Source: Cladochytrium replicatum
Lineage: Eukaryota > Chytridiomycota > Chytridiomycetes > Cladochytriales > Cladochytriaceae
Length of the DNA stretch: 64,000 nucleotides
Assembly: GCA_025526935.1 (NCBI GenBank)
Contig: JAHLKD010000033.1
Coordinates: 248,001 to 312,000, forward strand
Reading direction: 5' to 3'
The notes below the pieces were generated by a model. It did not search any database. It had not been told where the DNA came from and was given only the letters and a program-made list of their open reading frames with translations. The position numbers and the translations under genes were made by a program. Each line of letters opens with the position of its first letter. The first letter of the stretch is position 1. Below are positions 32,929-43,017 of the stretch, piece by piece.

Positions 32929-34290
32929 ATGCTCCCACCGGAGATCGTTGAAGAAATCATTCTCCTCCTTGGACGATTGCCGAGATGGCGCTCTCTCGCT
33001 TTCAGAGTCGCCCGGTCCCTCAAACTAGTTCAGGCACAAATCCAATTCATCAACTCAATCATCTCCGTCGACGAGGCAAGCTCCAACGGTTTCCTCCACT
33101 TCCTCCAACTCCTCGACCTCGCCAGCGTGCGCTTACACAGACCTTTCATCTACACCTCCTCCGCGATGAACTTTGCAAGCAGGCACGGACACGTCTGGTG
33201 TCTCGAGTGGTGGAAGAGCAGCGGACACGAGCTTCATTACACCGTCCTTGCGATCGACTACGCGTGCAGAGAAGGACGTGTAAATGTGCTGGAGTGGTGG
33301 AAAGGAAGCGGGGTTGCGATGAAGTGGACTGTAGAGAGCATGGACGGCGCGAGCGGTTTCGGGCAGGAGGACGTGTTGGAGTGGTGGATGAGGAGTGGGG
33401 TTGAGATGCGGTGGACTGAGTGGGCGATGAATCGGGCGAGTTCGAATGGACACGTGGATGTTCTCGAGTGGTGGAAAGGGAGCGGGTTGGAACTTCAATG
33501 GAGTGAGGAAGCGATGGATTGGGCGAGTATGGGGGGTCATCTGGACGTCTTAAAGTGGTGGGACAAAAGTGGGCTCGAGCTGAAGTGGAGTGCTGTTGCC
33601 ATGAACGGGGCGAGTACGCACGGACACGTTGATGTCCTCGAATGGTGGAAGAAAAGCGGGTTGGAGATGAAGTGGACTACGGAGGCGGTGAATTGGGCGA
33701 GCCAGGATGGACATCTGGAGACTCTGCGTTGGTGGAAAGACAGCGAGCTTGAGCTGAAGTGGAACGAGCGGGCGATGGACGGTGCGAGTTTGAACGGGTA
33801 TGTCGCAGTGCTCGATTGGTGGAAGGACAGCGGACTGGAATTGAAGTGGACCGAGCGAGCTTTGAACAGTGCAAGTGAGAAGGGCCGATTGCAGGTGCTT
33901 CAGTGGTGGTTGGCTTCCGGACTTTCACTGACGTGGACAGACATTGCGTTGGATTCCGCGAGCACCAATGGGCATGTTAAGGTTCTGCAATGGTGGTTGG
34001 AGAGTGGTCTGGAGTTGTGCTGGTCTGAAAGCGCACTGGACTGTGCGAGTGAGAGCGGGAGAGTGGAAGTTTTGGAGTGGTGGAAGTCGAGTGGGCTGGA
34101 TTTGAGGTTCACTGAAGCTGCAATGGATCGGGCGGCCGAAAAAGGGCACCTTGATGTATTGAAATGGTGGGTTGACAGCGGCATAGACTATTTTGTAACG
34201 GAGCATGCGTTTGAATCAGCGACGAACAACGGGCATCGGGAAGTCGCTCAGTGGTTGAAGGATAATGATCTTGAGAATGGAAACTTCTAA
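32929..34290 (+). CDS. F-box protein with thirteen 29-residue ankyrin-like repeats
   Basis: A single-exon protein of ~453 residues from the ATG at 32929; an upstream in-frame TTG at 32845 is not used as the start. Residues 1-33 are F-box-like (MLPPEIVEEIILLLGRLPRW...LAFRVARSL). After a linker come about thirteen repeats of 29 residues with consensus GHVDVLEWWKxSGLELKWTE + AMDxASxN, from residue ~87 to near the end. The shape resembles short ankyrin repeats, with the usual 33-residue unit shortened. Each unit carries the WW pair and a GLELKW strand. Two damaged relatives lie at 43018-44700 and 51030-51435. Likely role: substrate-binding scaffold of an SCF ligase (inference). Confidence 0.78.
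   Translation: MLPPEIVEEIILLLGRLPRWRSLAFRVARSLKLVQAQIQFINSIISVDEASSNGFLHFLQLLDLASVRLHRPFIYTSSAMNFASRHGHVWCLEWWKSSGHELHYTVLAIDYACREGRVNVLEWWKGSGVAMKWTVESMDGASGFGQEDVLEWWMRSGVEMRWTEWAMNRASSNGHVDVLEWWKGSGLELQWSEEAMDWASMGGHLDVLKWWDKSGLELKWSAVAMNGASTHGHVDVLEWWKKSGLEMKWTTEAVNWASQDGHLETLRWWKDSELELKWNERAMDGASLNGYVAVLDWWKDSGLELKWTERALNSASEKGRLQVLQWWLASGLSLTWTDIALDSASTNGHVKVLQWWLESGLELCWSESALDCASESGRVEVLEWWKSSGLDLRFTEAAMDRAAEKGHLDVLKWWVDSGIDYFVTEHAFESATNNGHREVAQWLKDNDLENGNF
33187..34263 (+). repeat. Tandem 87-bp coding repeats (12 full plus 1 partial)
   Basis: The coding sequence from 33187 is built of 87-bp units each encoding one 29-residue ankyrin-like repeat. Nucleotide identity between units is visible (CTCGAGTGGTGGAA recurs), so unequal recombination could change the number. 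Confidence 0.85.
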
Positions 34291-35574
34291 TAAGCACCGG
34301 CGTGTGATTTTGTGCGGTCCATTCCTTCTTGATTCCTTTAGTATACTTGTCTCAGCTTCTGCGGGGCAAATAGATGATGCTTTGGATCCCGTGCGGCTTT
34401 CAGATCTGGTATTTTAAGACCACGACAGCTGGAGTGAAACAGCGACAATATTCGGTTCCTCAAGATCTCCTCTACCGTAAACTCATTCTCCATCGCTCGA
34501 AGCTAAAAGGAGGACAGCTTCCCAATTATGCTTTGAGGAAATGGATATTGTCCTCACCTGTGATTCTGCAACAAGAATGGAAGCTTTTGCTGATCGACTA
34601 GATGGATCGGACCCCCAATGTCTCTTTGCGTTGCGAAACCTCGTCCGTCATCTTATTGAAATGCGATGAGTGGATCAAATTACGACAAAAAGACATCAAC
34701 GCACCACTTTAAAGCATCGATTAATGAATCCGGATGAATCGTCGTGAGATGATGTTTAGTTGATTCGAATCTGATTCAAATCATCTCACCTATCCCTGCT
34801 TGTGAATCCCGCTTGTAACTGCACGGAAAGCCAAAGCCAATGACATGTCCTGTGCATATTTCCAAGCTGCTAATCACTCACTCAAACGTGCTGCATGACT
34901 GGTCAAAGTCTTTGGATCGGGTAGTGAGCTTTGGTGTCATGTTGTCATCGAGTATTCTTGCCTCTTTCAGGGTTGCCTTGAAGAACGAAAGCTCTAGGCA
35001 TGACGCATCCCCTGAATCCATTGCACCGGTTAACGGGGAGTGCCGAGAATAACGATATTCCATTTCTCATACTATGTTACTAACTGCAGGGTTTCCTTGA
35101 ACCTTATACTTTGGTGTTAGTCTACTCTTATGAATATCTGCCCTTTATTTTTATAAATCGGTAAATATAAGAAGAAAAAGAAAAGTGAATCTGCGATGAG
35201 GTTGTCCCAATAAAACAAGCACATTAAACAAGCATCCTGAACCACCATTGGTACAAAACTTGGGGAAGTACAGAAATTCGGGAAGTACAAAAAAAACGAG
35301 AACTATCCAAAATCAAGGAGCTTGCTTTGGAGCAAATATGGAAGAGATTGAGGAATAAACTGGTTGCAAAGGCTTGACGACGGCAGTCTTGACAAGCTCG
35401 CATTGCCGGAAATCGTAGACTTGCTTGCCCCGGCGTCCGATTCCAACCCAATTCATCAGTCTCCACCCTCTTCAAACTGTCCATCGAATTTACCTTCAGC
35501 AGCCTCTCTTCCTCATCTTCCTGCGAAGGAGTCACCTCTTTCTCACCTTCCTCCGCAGGAGTCACCTCTTCCTC
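34291..35574. other. 1.3 kb without a gene
   Basis: Only short uninformative frames. No relic recognised. Confidence 0.45.
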
Positions 35575-36331
35575 TTAGCTCCCAAACGCCCTCTCAGCCC
35601 ACTCCACAAACAGCCCCTCGACAAACGTCTTCGTGCTCAAGTTATACGTCGCCTTCCAGTTCTCCTGTCTCAGTGCCGGCCGTTCAATGTACTCCCTCTT
35701 GAACCATCGCCCACATTCGGCATCTTTCGTTCCGGTATTTCGATGAATCTCGGGTCGGGACACACGACGCTGCAGTGCGAGCGGAACTCGGGGGGTAAGT
35801 TGCGCCAGGGGACGCAGATGTCAAACGCGGTGCGGCGGACGACGCCGTCGAACTTGTCGGAGAGGAGGAGGCCGCGGTGGGTTTGGGAGATGAGGATCGA
35901 GTTGAGCATGTAGTCTGTTGCGGCGCCGTCGATGAAGTGGCCTCTGCCGTAGCCGGGAACGACGTGGGACCAGGCGGCGCGGGCGGCTTTCTCGAAACCA
36001 CAGGTTGTTTAAAGATTCGGGGACCGAGGCGGGGGCCGAAGAAGGTATTGAAGTAGTCGAAGCCTTGTAGCTGTAAACTATTGCAGGATTCAGGGACTAA
36101 ATCTACGAGAGTTCGTCGAGTTAAACATACCGCAGCTGTTCTGTGGAGTTTGTTCGAAGTAGAGTGCTGGGATGGAATTGGTACACATTGCGCTGTCGCT
36201 CTTCCGAGGTTTCCTGTGTGAAGACATTCCAGAGAACTTGAAGTCGCAAAGAACTCCGTCCTCTTCAGTTTGACTTCTAGCTTAAAGCAGTGTTCCATCC
36301 CACGATCAAAATTAATCCGTTGATCAGCCAT
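35575..36331 (-). pseudogene. Unidentified protein gene with two frame breaks
   Basis: On the minus strand, exon 1 begins at an ATG at 36331 (MADQRINFDRGMEHCFKLEV) and appears to splice (GTATGT donor ~36132, CAATAG acceptor ~36078) into GFDYFNTFFGPRLGPRIFK. Protein-like sequence then continues one frame over: AARAAWSHVVPGYGRGHFID, TDYMLNSILISQTHRGLLLS, then TAFDICVPWRNLPPEFRSHC. It changes frame again into CGRWFKREYIERPALRQENW and ends at 35575. I find no splice sites that would repair both breaks. It is either a young pseudogene or two base-calling errors in GC-rich sequence. I do not recognise the family. The nearly abutting neighbour is SNW1. Confidence 0.5.
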
Positions 36332-36373
36332 GGAGGAAGGTTATTAATACAACCCAATCTTGTTAACAATAAC

Positions 36374-38267
36374 TCAATCACCCCTGCTACGTTTACTCGA
36401 CGAAGGCGCGTCGTCCAGATCGCGTCCCCTCTTGGTCTTTGACACAAACTCTTCCAATCCGAACACATCAGTGTCGTCTTTCTCAAACTGCACTGGTCCA
36501 CTCCTCTGAGCAGACGACGATCCTCCTTCTGAACCACCAGCGAACGCCTTCATGCCTCGACCGCCCTCGGCTCCACTCACAATACTCTCGATTCTCTCGG
36601 CGCTCACATTGTGCAGGTGCTCTGTCTCCTTGATCCGCGGTCGGTAAATGGCGTTAGCCGAGGAACCAGAAAACAGCGGCTTGTCGTAGAATGCATTGGC
36701 ATCGTCGTCGGCAAAACCTGATCCGATACCTTCAGACCGGTTGAAAAGCCGCTGGTCAAACATCGAGTCTTTCGACAACGTTGGCTTCGCCAGGCCAAGA
36801 GCAATCTTTTCGGAAATGTCACGTTCTCCCCTAGAAAATGAAACCATTAGTAACTTTGCAACGACCTGGAAAAAACGAGATACTCACGTTTTGGCAAGAA
36901 CTTTGGCCTTGGTTTCGGCACCCATATGACTCATCCTCATTTCTCGCTCACGCTGCTTCTGTTTTTCGCGTCGAAGCTCCTCACGCTCCTTCAACCTCTG
37001 CAAGTCACCTTCATCCAAGCTCTCTTCATCTTCACTTCCTGACTCTCCTCCTGCCGCACCTCCAACAGGCACAGCAGCTCCACCACCACCGCCGAAAGCA
37101 CCCAATCCAGATCTCTGATCTCTAGCCTGCTGCGCGTGCTTCCTCAACAGCTCCTCCTTCTCCTTCTTCTCCTTTGATGCGAGTTTCGCCTGCAACTCCG
37201 CACGGATCCGCACTTCTTCCCTTGCGTGGCGCTCAGCAATGAACAACGACTCTGAGAACTTTGCAAAGTTGTCGTTGATCACAATGTCCTGGTTTCCACG
37301 ACCGTCAGCTGCAAGGCGCTTGTCGAGAGGAATGGTGTAACCTTTCGCGTTCTTCCAGTTACTGATGCATGGAGGGATAACCCAGTCCTTTTGCTCTTCC
37401 GCTGTCACTTTTCTAGGCGGCGAGTGCATGACTGGAGGAGGAGGCGAAGGTGCGCTGCGAGCCACCTTTTTGTGTTTGAATCGTGGAGGCTCGAATGGGT
37501 CCACGGGTGCTTCCACTATTTTGATGATTCGGGTCCCAATACCAGCCGTAGCACCTGACTGCTGAGGCTGGTAACGAATGTATTTGGGTGCATTCTGCTT
37601 TTCCACTGCACCCTTGGGCTGTGCAGACTTGATTTTACCTGGTGACAGAACAACGTATCAATTATAGAATCTCATTATACTACACTCACACTCACCATCA
37701 ACGAGTTTCTCCAGAGCAGCCTGCGTTCGCTCCATCGTCTCTTTCACGGCATCTTCACCCGGCCGTTGCCAATCCTCCTCCCCCGCCACGTCAATCGGCA
37801 CCAAATCATTCAATTGTGACTGAACTTTTCGTGTCGGGTCGCCCTGCTTTACGACCAGGTCGTACCTCACTTTCCCCTCCGCATCTGTCTTCAGCGGTAG
37901 AACACTCCCTGTCTTCGGGACAGTCTTCTTCCGACCCATGTCCAACGGGTATTGTGCTACGAAGATCTCGGGATAGGCTCCACCATTGCCAAAATCCTGA
38001 ATGAACAATTGAGATGTCTTATAATAATGGTGTGCAAATCTTTTTACCTCTTGTGTTCGGGGGACAAAGCCTTGTCTGTGACCATATGGTGGTGGTCCAC
38101 GACGTGTGATGGCGGATGTGTTGCGAGGCTGGACTGTGTTTGCTGGAGCGGAGTGGAAAGCAGTTCCGAAAGCGCTTTTAGGTTTTGGCAGAACACTGTA
38201 GAAACACGCAACGATGAGCGGAGGGTCTGAATCCCATGGTGAATGACACCCACCTAGAAAGTGACAT
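36374..38267 (-). CDS. PRP45: Pre-mRNA-splicing factor Prp45/SNW1 (SKIP)
   Basis: Five exons (38267-38254, 38195-38048, 37996-37696, 37638-36888, 36830-36374; introns 51-58 nt) give about 556 residues. The start MSLSSVLPKPK is encoded by a 14-nt first exon plus exon 2. Family landmarks: PPYGHRQGFVPRTQEDFGNG, GAYPEIFVAQYPLDMG, DPFEPPRFKHKKV, and the name-giving SNWKN motif near residue 247 within VIPPCISNWKNAKGYTIPLD. A long charged helix (KEKKEKEELLRKHAQQ), RDISEKIALGLAKP and DQRLFNRSEGIGSGF come later, with a basic RSRGD end. It is a component of the NTC/Prp19-associated spliceosome acting in the nucleus during catalytic activation, and in animals also a transcriptional coregulator. A Gly/Ala/Glu-rich insert lies near residue 345. 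Confidence 0.95.
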
Positions 38268-38451
38268 GTTGGCTGGAGGGTTGGTGGCTCAGCCACTGAT
38301 GGACTGGATGAAAATATTTGTAAAAATAATCGAAAGTGCGAGTGTGAGCAAAGCATGCCAAAACTATCAGTCCGATGACCACAGCATCCCCTGGTTGCCT
38401 GACCAGCTTTGGTGGTGTACAGCTTGCCTCATTATTAGGCATATACACACA
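38268..38451. other. Short upstream spacer of SNW1
   Basis: Upstream of SNW1 and adjoining the solo terminal repeat. The text around 38380-38450 faintly resembles sequence just outside the left repeat at 4130-4240. Confidence 0.3.
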
Positions 38452-38546
38452 CCTGGGAGAACAGGTAGACGGAACCTGGAGCTGTTGTGCTAGCTACAGT
38501 ACAGCTAAAAACGCCCTACCGCTGCCAGGAGAATCCCTTGGTTTTT
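38452..38546 (+). repeat. Solo fragment of the 4.2-7.8 kb element's terminal repeat
   Basis: About 95 bp match the outer end of the inverted repeats, including GGAACCTGGAGC, TGTGCTAGCTACAGTACA, CTAAAAACGCCCTAC and CTGCCAGGA...CCCTTGGTTTTT, with scattered substitutions. The match stops where the 14-bp AACAGGTGG array begins in the full repeats. It lies upstream of SNW1. Confidence 0.85.
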
Positions 38547-40305
38547 AACGTCAACGCCTTTCAACCAGTGTGCATCCACATATAAAGGTACGGCTTCCAT
38601 TACTAATTACTGTTCCCATAAGAAAGATAGAAGGAAGCCAGACAAGCACATCAGTCTTCATATTCGTTTAGAATTGGTTTGACAACGTCAAGTTTCTCAA
38701 GATCAGTGGCATCCTCGTTCTGTCATATATTTCAAATTGCCTTGTCAATATGGTCATCAATTCTAACTAACCCTAGGAAGGACCGGTTCGTGTTATCTGT
38801 GGACGACCCATCGGCACGATGCAGTATCTGCTTGAACGAGTCCAAAAACAGCAAAGCGATGACAATATGGGACACCACTGTTAACCTTCCAATTCCCTGC
38901 CACAGAAACCAATAAGAAAACTCGCCCATAACTGATTTAGAGTGCCATCGTCACCGACCTGAAGGGGCCCTTTCAGCCATTGTGCTGCCAGAGATTATCA
39001 GAGCTGTGGAGAGAAAACTTGATCACACATACATTGTAGTCCCCAGGCCCGGCACGAACCGTCCCACCACAGTGAGAATGTGAAATGTTCAAAATATTTG
39101 ATGCTGAGATGTTTTTAAATTAGATCTCCACAGTCACAGTGGCCACGCGAGCCCTCTATCAAACAACCAGGAAGTCTCTGCGTACAACGGCAACGATTCC
39201 GGGGAAGTTGTTCCGCTTTGGCAGTACTGCATTCCCTGAGCGAGAACCGCATGGAAGGCTTACGCTCCTCGAAGGAACTCTCCACCACTCGCAGGATCAT
39301 CCCAAACGGCTCCGTTCACGCTGATATCGGCTAATGAGCATAGAATCTTGCTGGAAGCACGAATCAGACGTCCGATTTGGATGCCAAGATTATTGTTCGG
39401 TTGGAGCAGATGAACCAAGTGCCTTGTCCACAGTGATACGCTGTGACAATGTAGAATGTTCCGCCGTTTCGCACAATGAAACCAGCAGAGCACCTTGAAA
39501 CTCACATCGTTAGTTGCTATGTTGAAACTTGTTTTGCGTTAAAAAATATCACCATCCGCCTCGGCAGATTGCAATTCCACCATCGATTGGTGCCCCGTCG
39601 TTGTATCGCTGGGCAGGAGTTTGCGCCTTCTCTGCCTTGAACGATAGGAACGTCAAATCCAGAAACTTGCTTCAGTTTGTCAGGAAGAACAGACGACAGA
39701 GTGGATTCGGGGTCCATTCCGCGACCTGCTGAAGGGGCTCGCTGCTCTCTCCATGAACGACGATTGACGAGCCCAGATGGGATAGAAACGGCGTGGAAAG
39801 CATTCTTTGATGAACGCCTCCAGCGATGCTGACGCCCTTGCTAGTTCAGCCAGTGAGAACTTGGCATCGCGAACTTCGATGTTCACATCCTTGATTGAAT
39901 CGATGACCGCAGAGACGGCAGGATCAGGTCGGCCGCCTTTGCACTAGAGCTCCACTGGTTCGACGTCATAATGAAGCCTGCAAAACCTGAGCTCAGAATA
40001 GATCAGTTGTTGGCGAAGGGAGGAAGTGCAGCTTGAATGGCTTTCGCGGCCCGAACCATGGGAACTTCAGATCTCTGGGGGTGTCGGGACATCCCGACCA
40101 TGGATCTTGGTCACGAACCACCGCTAGGGTTGCAAACAGAGTACAGAGGACTAGCTTTTGGGCATGTTGCGAAGAGATCTGGAAGCATAAGCATGTTCTT
40201 TAGGGCAAAAAATTATGCATTTTGTTCACAAATTTGGAGTGGCGTCCGTACCATACACCAACCAACGACACACAGCATCTCAGAATCGACACAAAATATC
40301 CAAAC
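38547..40305. other. 1.7 kb with decayed coding-like sequence, unidentified
   Basis: Minus-strand frames at about 39886-39115 have protein-like composition (DAKFSLAELARASASLEAF, LPDKLKQVSGFDVPIVQGRE, ASSKILCSLADISVNGAVW) but are broken by stops and frame changes and do not assemble into a gene. I do not recognise the source. 40030-40305 is the upstream region of the first calmodulin-like gene and includes the inverted repeat GTCGGG-ACAT-CCCGAC at about 40082-40097. Confidence 0.4.
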
Positions 40306-40764
40306 ATGCCTCTGACCACAGAACAACAGAAAATGGCCGACGAGACATTCGCCCTCTTCGATCGCGACGGCAATGGCGAGATCGACGCAAAGGAGCTAGG
40401 GCGCATGCTCCAACGAATGGGCCAGAACCCCGCCGACGCCGCAAAACTCCTTGGGCAGGACGATGCTAATCGCGATGGCAAGATCAACAAGGCTGAGTAC
40501 CTTCAGATCTTCGCTCGGGTCATAGGCGCTCCCCTCGAACTCAGCAAGGAGTCGCTCCTCCAGATGTTCAAATCGTACGACAAGAACGGTGACGGCGAGC
40601 TCACCACCGAGGAAGTGCGAAAGCTTATTCTCGGCCTTACGAGTGACAAGCGGATCTCGACTGAGCTCGTCGATGACCTGCTCGCGAACGCCGACAAGAG
40701 CGGGAATGGGAAGTTGAACATTGAGGAGTTTGCCAACTTCGCCGCACAGAACCTCAAGCTGTGA
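40306..40764 (+). CDS. Calmodulin-like four-EF-hand protein, tandem copy 1
   Basis: A single-exon 152-residue protein starting MPLTTEQQKMADETFALF. Four canonical 12-residue Ca-binding loops are visible: DRDGNGEIDAKE, DANRDGKINKAE, DKNGDGELTTEE and DKSGNGKLNIEE. All have D at position 1, G at 6 and E at 12. Length and spacing equal calmodulin, but the sequence is clearly diverged (LGRMLQRMGQNPADAAKLLG replaces the usual first linker), so it is a calmodulin-like sensor rather than calmodulin itself. Tandem partners are 41414-41872 and the dead copy 42361-42806. The lack of introns, against intron-rich neighbours, is notable. Confidence 0.9.
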   Translation: MPLTTEQQKMADETFALFDRDGNGEIDAKELGRMLQRMGQNPADAAKLLGQDDANRDGKINKAEYLQIFARVIGAPLELSKESLLQMFKSYDKNGDGELTTEEVRKLILGLTSDKRISTELVDDLLANADKSGNGKLNIEEFANFAAQNLKL

Positions 40765-40890
40765 GAGCAAGGGATCGAAACTGAATGATCATCCCTACGT
40801 GCAGTTGCTGTGATTATGTACCTTATGCTTTGCGGAAATATCACACAACGTTTTCGATTTGCTCTTCCGGCGCCGGTTGATTCTAGATCT

Positions 40891-41271
40891 TCATTGCATT
40901 GCCCTTGATCGCATTGGAATACCTATTTCCTTCACAACTACAAACCACCCCGAAACAAAGGTAGTGAAGAGGGTCTGGTGAATCCGTTCTTGACGGTAAT
41001 ACGAAATGGTTACACCAAAACTTGGTAGAGTTTGATGTAACGTGAAAGGAATGTCTCCCATGTCCGTATTGTCCATTCCGCTGAACATAATTCGAAAATT
41101 TAGCTCCTGCGATGGATACACTTTTGCTTCTGTCCGCAATAACTGGCGCTCGACATGCCATTCAGTTAGCTCGAAACTTGCAAGCATACATCTAATGCGA
41201 TCTTCTTGAAGCAATTTTACATCAAGTGCCCCTGCAGTAGTGTGTATTTCCAAATAAATCGGGTTGGCCAC
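40891..41271 (-). CDS. Possible hypothetical protein
   Basis: A 126-residue open frame beginning MANPIYLEIHTTAGALDVKL. Composition is protein-like, with a hydrophobic stretch near the C-terminus (FTTFVSGWFVVV). It lies between the two calmodulin-like genes and overlaps the upstream region of the second. No family recognised, and it may be spurious. Confidence 0.3.
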   Translation of the reverse strand: MANPIYLEIHTTAGALDVKLLQEDRIRCMLASFELTEWHVERQLLRTEAKVYPSQELNFRIMFSGMDNTDMGDIPFTLHQTLPSFGVTISYYRQERIHQTLFTTFVSGWFVVVKEIGIPMRSRAMQ

Positions 41272-41413
41272 AATCCCCGATCATGCAGCGCTGCGCATTA
41301 AAATTGATTTGGGAGTCTGGAAGGTATCAGTGGCATGGGTGGATGTTCAAGGATTTAAGCTGTTGGAACCGTGTGCAACCAAAACACAGCCAGTAACAAT
41401 AACCGAACCAACA

Positions 41414-41872
41414 ATGTTCCTGACCGAAGAACAAGAGCAGATGTCCGAGGAGACTTTCGCCATGTTGGATCGCGACAGGAGCGGTGAGATCGATGCGAAG
41501 GAGCTGGGCACGTTGCTCAAACGCATGGGTCAGAACCCCTCCGAAGCTGTCAAACTTCTCGGCCCGGACGACGCCAACCGCGATGGCAAGATCAGCAAAG
41601 CCGAATACCGCCGCATCTTTGCTCGGGTCATGCACGCTCCGCTCGAGCTCAGCAAGGACACACTCCTTCAGATGTTCCAGTCGTACGACAAGAACGGAGA
41701 TGGGCTGCTCACAGCCGACGAACTCCGGAAAGTTATTCTTGGTCTTACGAACGACAAGAGCATCACTCCAGAGACGGTCGACGAGCTCCTTGCGAAGGCG
41801 GACAAGAATGGTGATGGAAAACTCAACATCGATGAGTTTGCCATGTTCGCATCACAAAACCTTAGGGCTTGA
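41414..41872 (+). CDS. Calmodulin-like four-EF-hand protein, tandem copy 2
   Basis: A single-exon 152-residue paralog of 40306-40764, starting MFLTEEQEQMSEETFAML. Loops: DRDRSGEIDAKE, DANRDGKISKAE, DKNGDGLLTADE and DKNGDGKLNIDE. Loop 1 has lost the usual third-position pattern (R for G/N at position 4), which may weaken binding. An upstream in-frame extension to 41264 exists, but the ATG at 41414 aligns with copy 1 and was chosen. Same strand and no introns, consistent with tandem duplication after intron loss or retroposition. Confidence 0.9.
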   Translation: MFLTEEQEQMSEETFAMLDRDRSGEIDAKELGTLLKRMGQNPSEAVKLLGPDDANRDGKISKAEYRRIFARVMHAPLELSKDTLLQMFQSYDKNGDGLLTADELRKVILGLTNDKSITPETVDELLAKADKNGDGKLNIDEFAMFASQNLRA

Positions 41873-42360
41873 AGTGCGAGCGATGAAGGATATGCTTAAT
41901 GAACCTTATGCGTTGCAATTTCTGGTTGACCTCAATCTGACGCTATAATATATTGATACTAAATAATAGCAGTATTGAAGCTGCGCAATGATCATACATG
42001 CTGCGAGCTCGAATTTTATCTTCGGGAACCGAGTCTTGTATTTTGTTCTGATGCATTGATTGAGTTTGTACAAAGATGGTATTTCGGGAATGCAACAGCA
42101 TGGATGGTACCATCTACTTTCATCATGTAGATGTGAAAACGTGGCTATATATTCCAGGTGTGAACCTCCTAAACACCACCAACCACGACCACGCTTCTGA
42201 CCGACCCTCAAGAACCGATTTCGGGGGGCACCCAGTCTCCGTTCGGATTAGCGATGAAGGGAAACTTTTGGCCATCAGAAACTCGTGTTAACGTCTAAAT
42301 CAAGGTGTTATTGTCGAAACTCCAGTAGGTTGAACTCAACAACGTACCTTCAGATCAAAG
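41873..42360. other. Spacer between copies 2 and 3
   Basis: No gene seen. By position this is the 3' region of copy 2 and the former upstream region of copy 3. Confidence 0.4.
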
Positions 42361-42806
42361 ATGTCGCAGGCCATGAGAAGATGTTCCAGGAGCCTTCGCC
42401 CGCTTTGATTCTAACGGTACGGGCGAGATCTCTGTCAAGGACCTGAACAGATTACTCCAAAACATGGGTCAGAATCCTTCGGATACCTCTAAACTTCTTG
42501 CCAAAGTTGACGCCAACCCCAATGGCAAAATCACGAAATCGCAGTACTGATCTTTGCAAGGTCATGCATAGACCACTCAAAGTCAGTAAACACTCGCTCA
42601 TTCGAATTTTGGAAGCGAATGCCGCTAGCAGCGACGGGGAGCTTACTATAGATGAGGCCTGAAAGTTGGTTCTGGGCCTTACGAGCGACAAGCGAATCAA
42701 CCCGGTTGTCATCGATGAGCTGCTCGTCAAGGCGGACAAAAATGGCAACGGGAAGCTCGACGTGAAGGAATTCGCTGCTTTTGCTTCACAGAGCCTCCAT
42801 TTCTGA
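42361..42806 (+). pseudogene. Calmodulin-like protein pseudogene, tandem copy 3
   Basis: It aligns along its length with copies 1 and 2: GTGEISVKDLNRLLQNMGQN, DANPNGKITKSQY, VMHRPLKVSKHSLIRILEAN, DGELTIDEA, VLGLTSDKRINPVVIDELL and DKNGNGKLDVKEF, ending ASQSLHF at TGA 42804-42806. A stop directly follows KSQY (TGA, ~42548), the frame shifts around the IFARVM position (~42560), and an in-frame TGA replaces the arginine of the DE(L/V)RK helix (~42660). The start region is also out of frame. The 3' half is the better preserved part. Confidence 0.93.
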
Positions 42807-43017
42807 TTTGGCTGACCACACTTTTATTATGTTTTTTCAAATGAATAATTTCCGTTGTTCTTAACAGCCAACACTGATACCCTGTTTAAATGTTTGTTTT
42901 GTAAATGGACTTGATTAGGCCTGAGAGTGGTTGGATGCATGGATAGATAAATTATGTTCACTTTTGTGGTGCGATGGACGGGTGATAGGTGCCCCTTGAG
43001 TTAATCGCCCAGGGGCT

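Noticed and set aside
33187-34263. CRISPR-like or satellite array
   Set aside because: The 87-bp periodicity is coding: units stay in frame and conserve protein positions. No CRISPR-type spaced repeats were seen anywhere in the window.
40082-40097. GTCGGG-ACAT-CCCGAC palindrome as operator of the EF-hand gene
   Set aside because: A single 6-bp-arm inverted repeat about 210 bp upstream, with no second copy before the paralogs; insufficient support.
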